NCBI GenBank assembly: GCA_031178105.1
Contig: JAPSJX010000013.1
Span: forward strand, 1-38,987
DNA: 38,987 nucleotides
Direction of reading: 5' to 3'
DNA from: Agrococcus sp.
GTDB lineage: Bacteria; Actinomycetota; Actinomycetes; Actinomycetales; Microbacteriaceae
Part shown: one piece after another, positions 17,486-27,390 of the stretch
Layout: every line of letters starts with the position of its first letter
Position numbering within the stretch: position 1 is the stretch's first letter
Made by a program: the position numbers and the translations under genes
The notes under the pieces: generated by a model
Told to the model about the DNA's origin: nothing
What the model saw: the letters and a program-made list of their open reading frames with translations, nothing else
Database searches by the model: none

Positions 17486-18781
17486 CTAGTCGAGCAGCAG
17501 CGCCGGCTCCTCCAGGATCGACGCGACGTCGGCGACGAAGCGGCTGATGACGTCGCCGTCGATCGCGCGGTGGTCGAACGATCCGCCCACGGTCGTCACC
17601 CAGCGCGGGCGCACCTCGCCGTCGACGACCCACGGCTTCTGCCGGATCGTGCCCAGCGCGATGATGCCGGTCTCGCCCGGGTTGAGGATCGGCGTGCCGG
17701 TGTCCATGCCGAACACCCCGATGTTCGTGATCGTGAACGTGCCGTGCTGCATGTCGGCCGGCTGCGTCCTGCCTTCGCGGGCGGTCGTCGTCAGCTGCTG
17801 GAGCGACCTGGCGAGCTCGAGCAGCGACATCTGCTGCGCGTCCTTCACGTTCGGCACGAGCAGCCCGCGCGGCGTCGCCGCGGCGATGCCGAGGTTCACG
17901 TAGTGGTGCACGACGAGCTCGTCGCCCGTGAACGTGGAGTTCACCTGCGGCGACCGCCTGATCGCCCACAGGATCGCCTTCGCCATGATCAGCAGCGGCG
18001 ACACCTTCACGTCGGCGAAGTCGGCCGACGCCTTGAGCCGCTGGACGAACTCCATCGTCCGCGTCGCATCCACGTCGGTGAACACCGACACGTGCGGCGC
18101 CGTGAAGGCGGAGTCGACCATGCCCTGCGCGATGACCTTGCGCACGCCCTTCACCGGGATGCGCTCCTCGCGACCGCCGGACCACTCGGGCGCCTGCAGG
18201 TTCCGGAACACGCTCGCCTGCTTCGCCGACTGGACGACGTCGTCGCGCGTCACCTCGCCCGCGAGGCCCGTCCCGACGACCGCGGCGAGGTCGACGCCGA
18301 GGTCCTTCGCGAGCTTGCGGATCGGCGGCTTCGCGATCACGGGCGTCGCGGATGCGGCGGGCACCGAGGCGGGCGGGGCCGGTCGCGCGGACGCGACCGG
18401 GGGCGGCACGTCGCGCACGGTGTGCGGCTTGCGTCGCCGCGTCTCCGCGCCGCCGCGCACGCCGTAGCCGACCAGCACGGCGCCGCCCTCCTCGTCGCGA
18501 TCTACCGTCTGCTGGGTGTCGATCGTCGTCTCCACCGCGTCGGCGTCGCCGCCGGAGACGCGGATGATCGGGGTGCCGACCTCGACGGTCTGGCCCTCCT
18601 CGACCAGCAGCGCCTCGACGGTGCCGTCGAACGGGCTGGGCAGCTCGACGAGCGACTTGGCGGTCTCCACCTCGAGCAGCACGTCGTTCACGTGCACGGC
18701 ATCGCCGGGCTGCACGCGCCACGTGACGATCTCGGCCTCGGTGAGGCCCTCGCCCGGATCGGGCAGCCTGAACTCCTGCAT
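17486..18781 (-). CDS. 2-oxoacid dehydrogenase E2 (dihydrolipoamide acyltransferase)
   Basis: Lipoyl domain [19 protein letters not shown]; subunit-binding domain; catalytic domain with [14 protein letters not shown]. Confidence 0.95.
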   Translation of the reverse strand: MQEFRLPDPGEGLTEAEIVTWRVQPGDAVHVNDVLLEVETAKSLVELPSPFDGTVEALLVEEGQTVEVGTPIIRVSGGDADAVETTIDTQQTVDRDEEGGAVLVGYGVRGGAETRRRKPHTVRDVPPPVASARPAPPASVPAASATPVIAKPPIRKLAKDLGVDLAAVVGTGLAGEVTRDDVVQSAKQASVFRNLQAPEWSGGREERIPVKGVRKVIAQGMVDSAFTAPHVSVFTDVDATRTMEFVQRLKASADFADVKVSPLLIMAKAILWAIRRSPQVNSTFTGDELVVHHYVNLGIAAATPRGLLVPNVKDAQQMSLLELARSLQQLTTTAREGRTQPADMQHGTFTITNIGVFGMDTGTPILNPGETGIIALGTIRQKPWVVDGEVRPRWVTTVGGSFDHRAIDGDVISRFVADVASILEEPALLLD

Positions 18782-18804
18782 CGGTCGTCCTAACGTCGGT
18801 GCGG

Positions 18805-19827
18805 TCAGTAGGCCAGCGAGCGGTCGACCGCGTCGAGCACGCGGTCGGCGTCGGGCAGGTAGATGTCTTCCAGCTGTGCGGGCGGGAAGGGCGTGTCGAA
18901 GCCCGAGACCCGCAGCACCGGCGCCTCGAGCGAGTAGAACGCGCGCTCGGCGATGGTCGCCGCGATCTCGGAGCCGACCGACACGTGGCCGGGCGCCTCC
19001 TGCGCCACGATCACGCGACCCGTGCGCTGCGCCGACTCGACGAGCGGCGCCCAGTCGATCGGCGACAGCGAGCGCAGGTCGACGACCTCGCACGACGTGC
19101 CCTCGCCCTCGGCGATCTGCGCCGCCTGCAGCAGCACGTGGACCATCGCGCCGTGGCCGATGAGGGTGACGTCGCTCCCCGGCTTCGCCACGACCGCCTG
19201 GTGCAGCCGGGCTGCGGGCGCCGGCAGCACCTCGCCCTTCGACCAGTACTTCGACTTCGGCTCGAGGAAGATCACCGGATCGTCGCTCTCGATCGCCTGC
19301 CGCAGCATCCAGTGCGCGTCGTTCGCGGTCGACGGGCTCACGACCCGGAGGCCCGCAGTGTGCGCGAAGTACGCCTCCGGGCTCTCCTGGTGGTGCTCGA
19401 CGGCGCCGATGTGGCCGCCGTAGGGGATGCGGATGACGATCGGCATCGACACGCGGCCCTTGTGGCGGGCGGTCATCTTCGCCAGCTGCGAGACGATCTG
19501 GTCGAAGCCCGGGTAGACGAAGCCGTCGAACTGGATCTCGATGACCGGCCGGTAGCCGCGCATCGCGAGCCCGATGGCGGTGCCGATGATGCCGGACTCC
19601 GCGAGCGGCGTGTCGAGCACCCGCTGCTCGCCGAACTCGGCGTGCAGCCCGTCGGTGATGCGGAAGACGCCGCCGAGCGGGCCGATGTCCTCGCCCATCA
19701 GCAGCACCTTGTCGTCGGCGCGCATCGCCTCCCGCAGCGCGGCGTTCAGCGCCTTCGCGATGGGCATCGTGACGGATGCCGCGGGATGGCCCGGCTGCGC
19801 GAGCTGGGTCTGGGTGTCGCTCGTCAT
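18805..19827 (-). CDS. 2-oxoacid dehydrogenase E1 beta subunit
   Basis: [64 protein letters not shown]. Confidence 0.95.
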   Translation of the reverse strand: MTSDTQTQLAQPGHPAASVTMPIAKALNAALREAMRADDKVLLMGEDIGPLGGVFRITDGLHAEFGEQRVLDTPLAESGIIGTAIGLAMRGYRPVIEIQFDGFVYPGFDQIVSQLAKMTARHKGRVSMPIVIRIPYGGHIGAVEHHQESPEAYFAHTAGLRVVSPSTANDAHWMLRQAIESDDPVIFLEPKSKYWSKGEVLPAPAARLHQAVVAKPGSDVTLIGHGAMVHVLLQAAQIAEGEGTSCEVVDLRSLSPIDWAPLVESAQRTGRVIVAQEAPGHVSVGSEIAATIAERAFYSLEAPVLRVSGFDTPFPPAQLEDIYLPDADRVLDAVDRSLAY

Positions 19828-20945
19828 GCGTCGCCTCCGAAGCCGGCCTCGAACTCGGCGAGCGCGCGCTTCTGCTCGAGCACCAGGGGGTGCGGCTCGC
19901 TGTACACGTGGTCGAAGATGTCGTCGCTCGCGGCGGTGCCGGCGACGAGCATGCGTCGCCGCATGTCGGCGGCGAGCTCGACCGCCTCCCGGTCCTGCTC
20001 GGCGAGCGTCGCGTCGTCGACGCCGAGCTCGCGCAGGTGCGCGGCGAGCCGCGCGATCGGGTCGCGCCTGCGCCACGACTCCTCCTCGTCGGAGGGGCGG
20101 TAGCGCGTCGGGTCGTCGCTCGTGGTGTGCGCGCCCATCCGGTACGTGTCGGCCTCGACGTACCCGGGCCGACCCTGCCTGGCCGCGTCGAGCATCCGAC
20201 GCGTCACCGCGAACGACGCGAGCGGGTCGTTGCCGTCGACCCAGGCGGCATCGAGCCCGAAGCCGCGGGCGCGCTCGTGCAGCGGGGTGCGGCTCTGCCG
20301 CGTGGACGGCACCGAGATGGCCCACTTGTTGTTCTGCACGAAGAAGACGATGGGCGCGTCGTAGCTCGCGGCGAAGACGAGGCCCTCGCTCGCGTCGCCC
20401 TGGCTCGCCGCGCCGTCGCCGTAGAAGGCCATCACGGCCTCGTCGCGCGACGCGTCACCGGTGCCGCACGCGCCGTCGAAGCGGATGCCCATGGCGTAGC
20501 CGGTCGAGTGCAGCGCGTGCGTGGCGATCACGAGCGAGTAGATGCGCATGCCGCGCGTCTCGAGCGGGTCCCAGCCGCCGTGCACCGCGCCGCGGAAGAT
20601 GTCGATGATCTGCAGCATGTCGACGCCCCGGTGGAGGGCGATGAGGTGCTCGCGGTACGACGGGAAGATCGTGTCCTGGTCGCGCGAAGCCCAGGCGGCT
20701 CCGACCTGCGCCCCCTCCTGACCGATCGACGGCACCCAGAGGCCCAGCTTGCCCTGCCGCTGCAGGTGGCCCGCCTCGATGTCGAACCGGCGCGTGCGCA
20801 GCATCTCGCCGTGCATCGCGAGCCGGTCGTCGGTGCTCAGCTGCCCGGCGAGCTCGCGCCACTCGGCGTTCGCGTCGGACTCCACCAGCGAGCCGTCGGC
20901 GTCGAGCAGGCGGATCGGCTCGGTCGCGACCTCCGGTCCGGTCAC
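19824..20945 (-). CDS. 2-oxoacid dehydrogenase E1 alpha subunit
   Basis: [40 protein letters not shown] (ThDP-binding region); [14 protein letters not shown] start overlaps upstream stop. Confidence 0.95.
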   Translation of the reverse strand: MTGPEVATEPIRLLDADGSLVESDANAEWRELAGQLSTDDRLAMHGEMLRTRRFDIEAGHLQRQGKLGLWVPSIGQEGAQVGAAWASRDQDTIFPSYREHLIALHRGVDMLQIIDIFRGAVHGGWDPLETRGMRIYSLVIATHALHSTGYAMGIRFDGACGTGDASRDEAVMAFYGDGAASQGDASEGLVFAASYDAPIVFFVQNNKWAISVPSTRQSRTPLHERARGFGLDAAWVDGNDPLASFAVTRRMLDAARQGRPGYVEADTYRMGAHTTSDDPTRYRPSDEEESWRRRDPIARLAAHLRELGVDDATLAEQDREAVELAADMRRRMLVAGTAASDDIFDHVYSEPHPLVLEQKRALAEFEAGFGGDA

Positions 20946-22000
20946 TGGAGCCCCTGGATCTCGATCGCGGCCGCGACGATGCGGTCGTCGGCCTCGGGCT
21001 CGCCGACGGAGATGCGGACGCCGTCGGAGAACACCTTCGCGACGATGCGGTTCGCGTGCAGGACGTCGTGGATCGCGTCCTCCTGCCCGGGCTGCGAGGG
21101 CACCCAGAAGAAGTTGCCGAACGGCTTCGGGACGGGCACGCCCGCGTCGACGAGGCGCTGCCAGAGCGCGTCGCGCTGCGCGGCGAGCACCTCGATGCGG
21201 GCGTAGGTCTCGTCCCGGTGCGCGAGGGCCGCGATCGCGGCCGCCGAGGCGAGCGCCGTCTGCGACAGGGGCACGCCGCACAGGTCGGCGCCGCGCAGCA
21301 CCGCGGGGTCGCCCACGGCGTAGCCGACGCGGAGACCGGCCAGGCCGTGCGCCTTCGAGAAGGTGCGCAGCACGACGACGTTGGCGTGCTCGCGCTGGAG
21401 CGCGACGCCGTCGATCGCGGCGCCCTGCACGAACTCGATGTACGCCTCGTCGAGCATGACGAGCACGTCGGAGGGGACGCGCGCGAGGAAGGCGTCGAGC
21501 GCATCCGCCTCGACGATCGTGCCGGTCGGGTTGTTGGGGCTGCAGACGATGACGGCGCGCGTGCGCTCGGTGATCGCGTCGGCCATGGCGCCGAGGTCGT
21601 GGGCGTGGTCGGCGTCGAGCGGCACCTCGATCGGCGTCGCCCCGCCGGTGCGGACGAAGAGCGGGTAGGCGTCGAAGGAGCGCCAGGCGTAGACGACCTC
21701 GTCGCCGGGGCCGGCGACGGCGTGGATGAGCTGCTGCAGCAGCGTCGCCGAGCCATCGCCGATGAGGATGCGGGCCTCGTCCACGCCGAGCTCGGTCGCG
21801 AGCGCGGCCCTCAGGTCGGGGGCGCCGGGCCGCGGGTAGCGGTTGACCCGCAGCGCCTCGCGCTGCACCGCCTCGACCACCGCGGGCAGCGGCGGGAAGG
21901 GGTTCTCGTTGCTCGAGAGCTTGAAGCCTCCCTCGGGCGCTGCCCGTCCCTGCTGATAGGGAGGCACCGCCGCGATCTCGGGTCGAAGTCGCACAGTCAC
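20942..22000 (-). CDS. HisC-like (histidinol-phosphate/aromatic) aminotransferase
   Basis: FKLSSNENPFPPLPAVVEAV, SPNNPTGTIVEADAL, DEAYIEFV, RTFSKAHGLAGLRVGYAVG. Confidence 0.9.
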   Translation of the reverse strand: MTVRLRPEIAAVPPYQQGRAAPEGGFKLSSNENPFPPLPAVVEAVQREALRVNRYPRPGAPDLRAALATELGVDEARILIGDGSATLLQQLIHAVAGPGDEVVYAWRSFDAYPLFVRTGGATPIEVPLDADHAHDLGAMADAITERTRAVIVCSPNNPTGTIVEADALDAFLARVPSDVLVMLDEAYIEFVQGAAIDGVALQREHANVVVLRTFSKAHGLAGLRVGYAVGDPAVLRGADLCGVPLSQTALASAAAIAALAHRDETYARIEVLAAQRDALWQRLVDAGVPVPKPFGNFFWVPSQPGQEDAIHDVLHANRIVAKVFSDGVRISVGEPEADDRIVAAAIEIQGLQ

Positions 22001-22058
22001 CGGTTCAGGCTATTGCGCCGAGTGGCTCCGCCGGGGATATGGATGCCACAATCGGCCC

Positions 22059-22463
22059 ATGCGCTTCCTGCTCCGCGTCGTCTTCACCGCGGTCGCCATC
22101 TGGCTCGTCACGCTCTTCGTACCGGGCATCCGCATCGACGCCATCGGCAGCGCCTGGTGGGAGGTCGCGCTCACGACGCTCGGCGTGGCGCTCGTCTTCG
22201 CGATCGTGAACGCCACGATCGGCAACCTCATCCGGATCGTGGCGTTCCCGCTGTACATCCTCACGATCGGCATCGTGGCGCTGTTCGTGAACGCCTTCCT
22301 GCTGATGATCGTGCACTGGCTCTCGCAGCTCGTCGGGTTCGGCATCGAGGTGGAGACCTTCTGGTGGGGCATGGTCGCGGCCGTCTGCGTGGCGTTCCTG
22401 ACATGGTTCATCACGATCGTCACGCGGCCGATCTTCGGCAAGGAGCGGCCCCGGGAGCGTTGA
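22059..22463 (+). CDS. Phage-holin-like family small membrane protein (PF04020-type)
   Basis: 134 aa, about 4 TM helices; VFAIVNATIGNLIRIVAFPLYILTIGIVALFVNAFLLMIV. Confidence 0.85.
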   Translation: MRFLLRVVFTAVAIWLVTLFVPGIRIDAIGSAWWEVALTTLGVALVFAIVNATIGNLIRIVAFPLYILTIGIVALFVNAFLLMIVHWLSQLVGFGIEVETFWWGMVAAVCVAFLTWFITIVTRPIFGKERPRER

Positions 22464-22472
22464 CCCCGCGGC

Positions 22473-24002
22473 CTAGCGCCGCACCGCGACGCTCCAGCCG
22501 GCGACCCCCTCGCCCCCGCCGGTCGCCGCCCGCAGCCGCTCGGCGAAGCCCGCCACCACGAAGTCGTCGGCCGGCGCCCCCGCGAGCGACTCGACGTACT
22601 CCTCCCCCGCGTGCCGAGCCGCGACACCGGTCCCGTGGCCTCCCGCACTCTCGAGCGTCACCGTCGTCGGCCCGCGGCCGTCGCCCAGGCCGCCGAGCGC
22701 CGCCACCGGGTCGCCCTCGTGCGCGACGGCCAGCACGGCGATGCCGACCGGCAGCTCGGTGGCGGCGACGGGCCCGCCCACGAGCATCGCCGTCTCGACG
22801 CGGAACCGCCCGGTCGCGGCCACGTTCGCGGCGGCCGCCGCCCCCTGCGAGTAGCCGAAGAGGTCGACGGGGTCGTCCGCTCCGATGCCGGCCGCCTGCA
22901 TCGCCTGCGCGAGCGCGGCATCCGAGCCGCGCAGCCGACCGGGCGTCGACCCGGCGTTCTCGAGGTTCGCCGGGCCGTCGAAGCCGGTCGACGCGTCCGG
23001 CAGCCAGCGCTCCGTGCCGCGCACGAAGACCTGGAACCGCCGGCCGCCGCCGGGCATGCGGTGCTCGTGGATCGTGATGTCGTCGTCCTGCCCGACGATC
23101 ACGCGCATCGCGTGCGCCGGCGACGAGACCGGACGAGCGGGCGGCGGCGCGGTGCGCACCACAGCGGCGCGCACCGGCCGCAGGCCCGCACCCACGCGCA
23201 CCCCGAGCCCGGCGCCGGCGGCGAGCGCCGCGAACAGCTCGTCCTGACCGATCGCCGCCTCCAGCTGGGCGGCGACCGGCACCGGGACGCCGAGCAGCCC
23301 GGCGAGCACCTCGTCGGTCGACTCGAGCGCCACCGCGAGCGCCGGCACGAAGCCGGGCGTCGCGACGAGCCGCTCACCCGCGCAGTCCCAGAAGCTGGCC
23401 ACCTGCGCCATGAGCTGCTCGAGCGGCACGCCCGCGGCGTGCGCGTGCCCCAGGAGCGACGCGACGTGCTGCGGGTGCGTGACCGCGAGCCGCGCGGCGA
23501 GCGGCACCGTGACGAGGCCCACCGACACGGCGGCGCCCGCGCCGAGCACGATGAGCGGCGACCAGCCCGCGACGCCGACGGCAGCACCGACCGCGAGCGC
23601 CGGCGCAGCGGCACCCAGCGCGTGCGCCGCCGCCCCCGCGAGCTCCTCGACGAGGCCGAGCACGGCGTCGGACGCCAGCTCGTACGCCCGCCCCGCGAGC
23701 ATCGTGTCGTCGTGCAGGCGCTCGAGCTCGTCGGCGAGCGCGGTGGCGGCGGCGATCCGAGCGTCGAGCTCTGCGGTGCACGCGCGCATCCCCGCGACGT
23801 CGACGCCCGGTGCGAGCTCGAGCCGCAGCGTCGGCGCCGCCCGGAGCGCGACCACGGCGCGCCGAGCCAGCCAGCCCGCGTCGCGCAGCCGGGCGCATGC
23901 GATGCCGGTGACGGTCTGGTCCCACGCGACCGCAGCCTTCGGCGGCGTCCGGAAGCCCTGGCCGCCGATCGAGCCGCCGCCGCCGGTGCGCCCGTCGCTC
24001 AC
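22473..24002 (-). CDS. Alpha/beta-hydrolase-like protein with helical N-terminal region
   Basis: Nucleophile elbow DLFGYSQGAAAAANVAATG; possible Asp in AHEGDPVAALGG and His in SAGGHGTGVAARH; hydrophobic mid-region. GTG start at 24002 overlaps the upstream small gene. Confidence 0.7.
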   Translation of the reverse strand: MSDGRTGGGGSIGGQGFRTPPKAAVAWDQTVTGIACARLRDAGWLARRAVVALRAAPTLRLELAPGVDVAGMRACTAELDARIAAATALADELERLHDDTMLAGRAYELASDAVLGLVEELAGAAAHALGAAAPALAVGAAVGVAGWSPLIVLGAGAAVSVGLVTVPLAARLAVTHPQHVASLLGHAHAAGVPLEQLMAQVASFWDCAGERLVATPGFVPALAVALESTDEVLAGLLGVPVPVAAQLEAAIGQDELFAALAAGAGLGVRVGAGLRPVRAAVVRTAPPPARPVSSPAHAMRVIVGQDDDITIHEHRMPGGGRRFQVFVRGTERWLPDASTGFDGPANLENAGSTPGRLRGSDAALAQAMQAAGIGADDPVDLFGYSQGAAAAANVAATGRFRVETAMLVGGPVAATELPVGIAVLAVAHEGDPVAALGGLGDGRGPTTVTLESAGGHGTGVAARHAGEEYVESLAGAPADDFVVAGFAERLRAATGGGEGVAGWSVAVRR

Positions 24003-24250
24003 ACCGCGCCCGCGATGGCGAGGGCGAGCATCCGCAGCTCGTGCTCCTCCGTCGAGAGGCGCACGTGCAGCGCGAGGCACCGGGTGTCGAACGCCTGCCG
24101 AGCAGGACCGAGCCACGCGTCCTGCCCGCGCAGCACGACGAGCGAGGCCGCCTCGTCGAGCAGCAGCGCCGCGCGATCCACCGCCGACTCCACCGCCTGC
24201 GCCTGCGCGACCGCCTTCACCCGCGCCGCCTCCGCATCCGCCCCCGTCAT
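23999..24250 (-). CDS. WXG100 (ESAT-6-like) small protein
   Basis: 83 aa helical protein with a central WLG motif (RGQDAWLGPARQAFDTRCLALHVRL); GTGA overlap with the downstream hydrolase gene. Confidence 0.65.
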   Translation of the reverse strand: MTGADAEAARVKAVAQAQAVESAVDRAALLLDEAASLVVLRGQDAWLGPARQAFDTRCLALHVRLSTEEHELRMLALAIAGAV

Positions 24251-24373
24251 CGTCCCTCCACGGATGCACGGTCGCACGGCCGGACGCTCGGCGAGCGCAG
24301 CGCATCCGGCCCTGTGGAGAGCCCGACGCCCGTCCCGCGCTCCGGAGCCGCGAGCGTTTGCGACAATGGGGCC

Positions 24374-24886
24374 GTGACCATCGACCGGGAGTTCGCCGAC
24401 GCGACGCGCTTCCGCGTCTGCTTCGTGTGCACGGGCAACATCTGCCGCTCCCCGATGGCCGCGGCCGCGTTCGAGCGGCTCGCGCAGCGGCACGGGGTCG
24501 CCGAGCGGCTGCTGGTCGCGAGCGCCGGCATCAGCGAGTACCACGTGGGCGAGACCGCCGATCCGCGCACGCTCGCCGTGCTCGGCGCCGCCGGCTACGA
24601 GGCGAGCGCCCACCGGGCCAAGCAGTTCAAGCCGCGCTGGCTCGACGACTTCGACCTCATCATCGCGTTCGACCGCGGGCAGGAGCGCGCGCTCCGCTCG
24701 CTCGCGCGCGGCGACGAGCAGCTCTCGAAGATCCGCCTGCTGCTGTCGTTCGATCCCGACGCCACCGGCCACGACGTGCCGGATCCCTACTACTCGGAGG
24801 ACGCCTTCTTCGGCACGGTCCTCCGCCAGATCGAGACCGCCGTCGGCAGGCTGTTCCGCCAGATCCAGCCCGCCATGCGCCCCTGA
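24374..24886 (+). CDS. Low-molecular-weight protein-tyrosine-phosphatase
   Basis: P-loop VCFVCTGNICRSPMAAAAFERL; DPYY motif. GTG start fits GACAAT-N6-GTG. Confidence 0.92.
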   Translation: MTIDREFADATRFRVCFVCTGNICRSPMAAAAFERLAQRHGVAERLLVASAGISEYHVGETADPRTLAVLGAAGYEASAHRAKQFKPRWLDDFDLIIAFDRGQERALRSLARGDEQLSKIRLLLSFDPDATGHDVPDPYYSEDAFFGTVLRQIETAVGRLFRQIQPAMRP

Positions 24887-24895
24887 AGGAGCACC

Positions 24896-26275
24896 ATGCC
24901 GCTGCCCATCCAGCCCCTCTCGCCGCTCGACGGCCGCTACCAGCGGCAGACGTCGGCCCTCGCCGAGCACCTGTCCGAGGCCGGCCTCAACCGCGCGCGC
25001 GTGCACGTCGAGGTCGAGTGGCTGCTGTGGGTGGCCGAGCACCGGCTCTTCGGCGCCACGCCGGTCGACGCCGCCGACGCCGAGGCGCTGCGCGCCTGGG
25101 CTCGGGGCTTCGGGCAGGCCGAGATCGACTGGCTCGCCGAGAAGGAGGCCGTGACCCGCCACGACGTCAAGGCCGTCGAGTACCTCGTGCGCGACCGGCT
25201 CGCGCAGCAGGGGCTCGAGCGCCTCTCGGAGGCGGTGCACATCGCCTGCACGAGCGAGGACATCAACAACCTCTCGTACGCGGTCACCGTCCGCGCCGCG
25301 GTGCACGAGGTGTGGCTGCCGGCGTTCCGCGCGGTCATCGACCGGCTGCGCGAGCTCGCGCTCGAGCAGCGCGACCGCCCCATGCTGTCGCTGACGCACG
25401 GCCAGCCGGCGACCCCGACCACGCTCGGGAAGGAGCTCGCGGTGGTCGTGTGGCGGCTCGAGCGGCAGGCCGCCCGCATCGAGGGCGCGGAGGTGCTCGG
25501 CAAGTTCGCGGGCGCGACCGGCACCTTCTCGGCCCACGTCGTCGCCGAGCCCGGTGCGGACTGGCCGGCTACGGCATCCGCGTTCGTCGAGCACCTGGGG
25601 CTCACCTGGAACCCGCTCACGACGCAGATCGAGTCGCACGACTGGCAGGCGGAGCTGTTCGGCGCGATCTCGCACGCCGGGCGGATCCTGCACAACCTCG
25701 CGACCGACGTGTGGACGTACATCATGCTCGGCACGTTCACGCAGATCCCGGTGGCCGGCGCCACGGGCTCGTCGACGATGCCGCACAAGATCAACCCCAT
25801 CCGCTTCGAGAACGCCGAGGCGAACCTCGAGCTCGCGTCGGCGCTGCTCGACTCGCTCTCGGCCACCCTCGTGACGAGCCGCCTCCAGCGCGACCTCACC
25901 GACTCGTCGACCCAGCGCAACATCGGTGTCGCGCTCGGGCACTCGCTGCTCGCGCTCGACAACCTGCGTCGCGGGCTCGGCGAGATCGCGGTCTCGGACG
26001 CGGCGCTCGACGCCGCGCTCGACGGCAACTGGGAGGTGCTCGCCGAGGCGATCCAGACGGTGATCCGCGCCGAGGTGCTCGCGGGCAGCTCGTCGATCGA
26101 CGACCCCTACGCACAGCTCAAGGAGCTCACTCGCGGCCAGCGCGTCGGCCAGGCGCAGCTCATCGCCTTCGTCGACGGCCTCGACATCTCCGAGACTGCG
26201 AAGGAGCGCCTGCGCCGGCTCACGCCACGGACGTACACCGGCCTCGCGTCCGAGCTGGTCGACCGCCTGCCGTAG
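24896..26275 (+). CDS. purB: Adenylosuccinate lyase
   Basis: PLSPLDGRYQRQTSALAEHLSEAGLNRARVHVEVEWL; signature GSSTMPHKINPIRFENAEANL. AAGGAG RBS. Confidence 0.97.
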   Translation: MPLPIQPLSPLDGRYQRQTSALAEHLSEAGLNRARVHVEVEWLLWVAEHRLFGATPVDAADAEALRAWARGFGQAEIDWLAEKEAVTRHDVKAVEYLVRDRLAQQGLERLSEAVHIACTSEDINNLSYAVTVRAAVHEVWLPAFRAVIDRLRELALEQRDRPMLSLTHGQPATPTTLGKELAVVVWRLERQAARIEGAEVLGKFAGATGTFSAHVVAEPGADWPATASAFVEHLGLTWNPLTTQIESHDWQAELFGAISHAGRILHNLATDVWTYIMLGTFTQIPVAGATGSSTMPHKINPIRFENAEANLELASALLDSLSATLVTSRLQRDLTDSSTQRNIGVALGHSLLALDNLRRGLGEIAVSDAALDAALDGNWEVLAEAIQTVIRAEVLAGSSSIDDPYAQLKELTRGQRVGQAQLIAFVDGLDISETAKERLRRLTPRTYTGLASELVDRLP

Positions 26276-26305
26276 GAGCGGCGGCGGGCGTGCCAGGCTG
26301 GACGC

Positions 26306-27322
26306 ATGCGAGCGACGATCCTGCACGCCCCCGGCGACATCCGCGTCGAGACGTGGGCCGACCCCACCATCGAGCGCCCCACCGACGCCATCGTGCGCGT
26401 CGTCGCGGGCTGCGTCTGCGGCTCCGACCTCTGGTCGTACCGGGGCGTCAACGCGGTCGACGAGCCACGGACGGTCGGCCATGAGGCCATCGGCGTCGTC
26501 GAGGCCGTCGGCGCGGACGTCGCGCGCGTCCGGATCGGCGACTTCGTCGTGGTGCCGTTCGACCACTGCTGCGGCCGCTGCGTGCACTGCCTCGCCGGGC
26601 AGACGCAGGGCTGCGTCGAGCTCGCGATGACGGCGAGCGGACAGGCCGAGCTCACCCGCGTGACGAACGCCGACGCCACCTGCTTCGTGCTCGGCGAAGC
26701 GCCCTCGCCCGACCGTCACGCCGCCGTGCTGGCCCTCAGCGACGTGCTGCCCACCGGCCACCACGCCGCCGTCTCCGCCGGCGTCGGCCCCGGGATGACC
26801 GCGGTGGTCGTCGGCGACGGCGCCGTCGGGCTGTGCGGCGTGCTCTCCGCCCGCCGCCTGGGCGCCGAGCGCATCATCGCCCTCTCGCGCAATCCCCAGC
26901 GGCAGCGCATCGCCACCGTCTTCGGTGCCACCGACCTCGTCCCCGAGCGCGGCGAGGACGCCGTCGAGGTCGTGCGCGAGCTGACCGGCGGCGTCGGGGC
27001 GGATGCCGTGCTCGAGTGCGTCGGCACCGAGCAGTCGATGACGACCGCGTTCGAGGTGGCGCGCCCCGGCGCCACCGTCGGATTCGTCGGCGTCCCGCAC
27101 GGCGCGGCGATCCCGTGGCGCACGGCCTTCCGCGGCAACGTCGGCCTGCGCGGCGGCATGGCGCCGGTGGTGCGCTATCTGCCGGAGCTCGTGCCGGCCG
27201 TGCTCGCCGGCGAGCTCGACGCATCCGCGGTCTTCGACCTGGAGCTGCCGCTCGACGACGCGGCCGAGGCGTACCGGGCGATGGACGAGCGCCGCTCGGT
27301 GAAGGCGCTGCTGCGTCCCTGA
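26306..27322 (+). CDS. Zinc-dependent alcohol dehydrogenase family protein
   Basis: GCVCGSDLWSYRG, GHEAIGVVEAVG, structural-zinc CCGRCVHCLAGQTQGC, VVGDGAVGLCGVL. Confidence 0.93.
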   Translation: MRATILHAPGDIRVETWADPTIERPTDAIVRVVAGCVCGSDLWSYRGVNAVDEPRTVGHEAIGVVEAVGADVARVRIGDFVVVPFDHCCGRCVHCLAGQTQGCVELAMTASGQAELTRVTNADATCFVLGEAPSPDRHAAVLALSDVLPTGHHAAVSAGVGPGMTAVVVGDGAVGLCGVLSARRLGAERIIALSRNPQRQRIATVFGATDLVPERGEDAVEVVRELTGGVGADAVLECVGTEQSMTTAFEVARPGATVGFVGVPHGAAIPWRTAFRGNVGLRGGMAPVVRYLPELVPAVLAGELDASAVFDLELPLDDAAEAYRAMDERRSVKALLRP

Positions 27323-27349
27323 CGCCCGCACGCATCGGACGCCGGCGCT

Positions 27350-27379
27350 CGGCCCCCCCGGTCGGGACCGGGCGGGCCG
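27350..27379. terminator. Hairpin between convergent ADH and catalase genes
   Basis: CGGCCCCCCCGGT-CGGG-ACCGGGCGGGCCG; 13-bp stem with one mismatch. Confidence 0.7.
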
Positions 27380-27390
27380 ACCGCGGGGGC

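Noticed and set aside
23999-27331. 1110-aa ORF antisense to purB and the alcohol dehydrogenase
   Set aside because: Low-complexity Arg/Val/Glu/His-rich translation typical of antisense frames in high-GC DNA. Only its C-terminal 83 codons (the WXG100-like gene, ATG 24250) look real.
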